Source of the DNA: CADBRN01 sp050944685
GTDB taxonomy: Bacteria; Bacillota; Clostridia; Lachnospirales; Lachnospiraceae
Reading direction: 5' to 3'
Length of the DNA: 64,000 bases
NCBI GenBank assembly: GCA_050944685.1
Contig: JBMNRP010000004.1
Span: 1-64,000, forward strand
The position numbers and the translations under genes were made by a program. The number at the start of each line of letters is the position of its first letter. The stretch's first letter is position 1. The notes below the pieces were generated by a model that saw only the letters and a program-made list of their open reading frames with translations, did not search any database and had not been told where the DNA came from. Below, one piece after another: positions 62,840 to 64,000 of the stretch.

Positions 62840-64000
62840 TCAGATACATTCGGTCAGAATTTCGAAGATCTCGTCCGGCGTCATCCGTCGCGCGCATCCC
62901 CCGGTTATGACGGTACTGTCCGCTACCTTCCGCAGCAGTTTTCTGTCGGTCGGGTCCGGACTGCCCGGACGCATGCGGGCTTTCAGCTCTGTCAGAGTGG
63001 CGGGCAGACTGATTTCGCGTATAAAGTCTGCGAGTGCCTGAATTCCGGAGAGAGCGAGTTCTTCATCGGTCCGTCCGTCCGCGGATATGTGCCAGACTTC
63101 CCGGGAAAAACGGACGAACTTTGCGGTGTTGTCTTTTACAAGATGGCGATAGACCGCCGGGTGGATCACTGCCAGCCCCTGACCATGATTGCAGTTTGTG
63201 TAGGCGCCGAGCTGATGCTCAATCATATGATTCTGGAAATCCGTCTGTTTCCCGATCTTGAGAATTCCGTTTTCAGCCATGGAGGAGTCCCACATGAGCT
63301 CCGAGCGGACGGATACATCTTCCGGGTTCCGGATCATGGCGCGGATATTTCTGATTACATTTCTCATTACAGCTTCGTTGATTTCATCAGAGACATTCGT
63401 TTCCGATGGTTTTCCGAAATAAGTTTCCATGCAGTGGGAGAGAGTGTCGAACGCTCCGGATACAGCCTGACGCATCGGGACAGTAAGCGTGTAGGACGGA
63501 TCCAGCACGGCAAACCGGGAGAGGGCTCCGCTCATGCCGTTTTTCTGTTTTGTCTCTTCATTGGTGATAACGGCGCCACTGTTCATTTCCGATCCAGTGC
63601 CGGAAACGGTTGTGACGGCTCCGAGCGGTATGAATTCGGTCGGGTACTGATGGTCTCTGAATTCGGCTTCCCAGATATCCTTTTCCATCTTTGCCTGTGC
63701 GGAGACGATTTTGCAGCAGTCGATAACAGAACCGCCCCCGACAGCCAGGATAAAATCGATCTGATTTGTCCGGGCGAGCGCTGCCCCTTCCTGAACCTTG
63801 GCATAGGTCGGATTGGCCATAATGCCGGAAAATTCAGTGATCTTTTTGCCGGCTTTTTCCAGCAGATCCCGGACTTTTTCATAGATTCCGTTCTTTTTGA
63901 TTGACCCGCCGCCATAGGCGAACATTATATGGTCTCCCATATCCGGAAGTTCCGCTGACAGAGCCGTATCCAGCGCGCCTTCTCCAAAATATACTTTTGG
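62840..64000 (-). CDS. Iron-containing alcohol dehydrogenase (partial, 5' end outside window)
   Basis: The C-terminal 386 residues; the frame stays open to the right edge (PKVYFGEGAL… at the outermost bases), so only the first few residues are missing. NAD-site GGGSVIDCCKIVSAQ, and the metal ligands in LSHCMETYF, HMIEHQLGAY and NHGQGLAVIHP. It is of the butanol-dehydrogenase (BdhA/YqdH) type, reducing aldehydes with NAD(P)H. Leftward, ending at a shared terminator with the LysR gene. Confidence 0.9.
   Translation of the reverse strand, partial: PKVYFGEGALDTALSAELPDMGDHIMFAYGGGSIKKNGIYEKVRDLLEKAGKKITEFSGIMANPTYAKVQEGAALARTNQIDFILAVGGGSVIDCCKIVSAQAKMEKDIWEAEFRDHQYPTEFIPLGAVTTVSGTGSEMNSGAVITNEETKQKNGMSGALSRFAVLDPSYTLTVPMRQAVSGAFDTLSHCMETYFGKPSETNVSDEINEAVMRNVIRNIRAMIRNPEDVSVRSELMWDSSMAENGILKIGKQTDFQNHMIEHQLGAYTNCNHGQGLAVIHPAVYRHLVKDNTAKFVRFSREVWHISADGRTDEELALSGIQALADFIREISLPATLTELKARMRPGSPDPTDRKLLRKVADSTVITGGCARRMTPDEIFEILTECI

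Noticed and set aside
62803..62850. Imperfect 21-base tandem repeat (GTGCG-GATGA…GATACAT, 26 bp apart) at the alcohol dehydrogenase end
   Set aside because: Looks like a small duplication of the gene's last codons; no functional reading.

Overview
This looks like a chromosomal window from an anaerobic, low-oxygen Bacillota bacterium, most probably a clostridial gut or oral commensal of the Lachnospiraceae type. That placement is an inference from strong GGAGG ribosome sites, extended -10 promoters, an EFR1-type flavodoxin-ferredoxin, a hydroxylamine reductase, citrate lyase and a very large Cna-B/BspA-type surface protein. I saw no rRNA, tRNA, CRISPR array, transposase or phage gene.

Layout. 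1-6.85 kb: a decayed stretch with truncated or frameshifted transporter genes (ABC ATPase and permease, NhaC-type antiporter, ABC-2 permease) between intact small genes (flavodoxin-like reductase, TetR regulator, hexapeptide acetyltransferase, TraX-like protein). 6.8-13.0 kb: a Dlt/Alg-like acylation cassette (carrier protein, MBOAT acyltransferase, SGNH protein, SLC13 transporter) with a divergent AMP-forming ligase. 13.1-14.9 kb: a 2-hydroxyacid dehydrogenase and an EFR1 protein. 15.0-28.0 kb: a complete-looking D-glucarate/galactarate catabolic locus. A leftward pair of regulators faces garK and an AEC permease, followed by garD, gudD, a GntP permease, a DapA-family lyase, an aldo/keto reductase and garR. 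28.4-36.5 kb: one 2701-residue cell-wall-anchored adhesin. 36.8-38.4 kb: two half-size permeases plus a TetR regulator. 38.4-41.6 kb: a DUF6282-like hydrolase, a small hypothetical protein, a beta carbonic anhydrase and a split chromate-type transporter. 41.7-51.0 kb: a citrate fermentation locus (CitMHS transporter, citF, citE, citD, LysR regulator, AEC transporter, citX and a citX-citG fusion). 51.1-54.0 kb: hydrolase, GNAT, methyltransferase and membrane protein. 53.9-56.5 kb: a Crp/Fnr regulator divergent from hcp. 56.8-64.0 kb: a two-domain esterase lipoprotein, aldo/keto reductase, a paralogous single-domain hydrolase, a lipoprotein flavodoxin, a LysR regulator and an iron-type alcohol dehydrogenase running off the right edge.

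How the genes work together. In the diacid locus, GarD and GudD should both give 5-keto-4-deoxyglucarate. A DapA-family enzyme would then stand in for the usual aldolase GarL, GarR would reduce tartronate semialdehyde, and GarK would phosphorylate glycerate. The regulator pair is unusual. One is a CdaR-type sugar-diacid sensor. The other has the layout of a sigma-54 activator (PrpR_N, PAS, AAA+, Fis-type HTH) but has lost Walker A, Walker B and the GAFTGA loop. The DNA agrees with a sigma-70 mode of action: the garK promoter has a good -10, a poor -35 and two exact copies of TTGTCAT-N5-ACATATG placed 53 bp apart, near -41 and -94. A second motif, ATTGCA-N5-TGCAAT, occurs both over the regulator promoter and upstream of garD. 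I consider this regulatory circuit the most promising undescribed item. Next are the acylation cassette, the adhesin with a repeat array lodged inside a Cna-B domain, and the CitX/CitXG pair in which the fused CitX half looks degraded.
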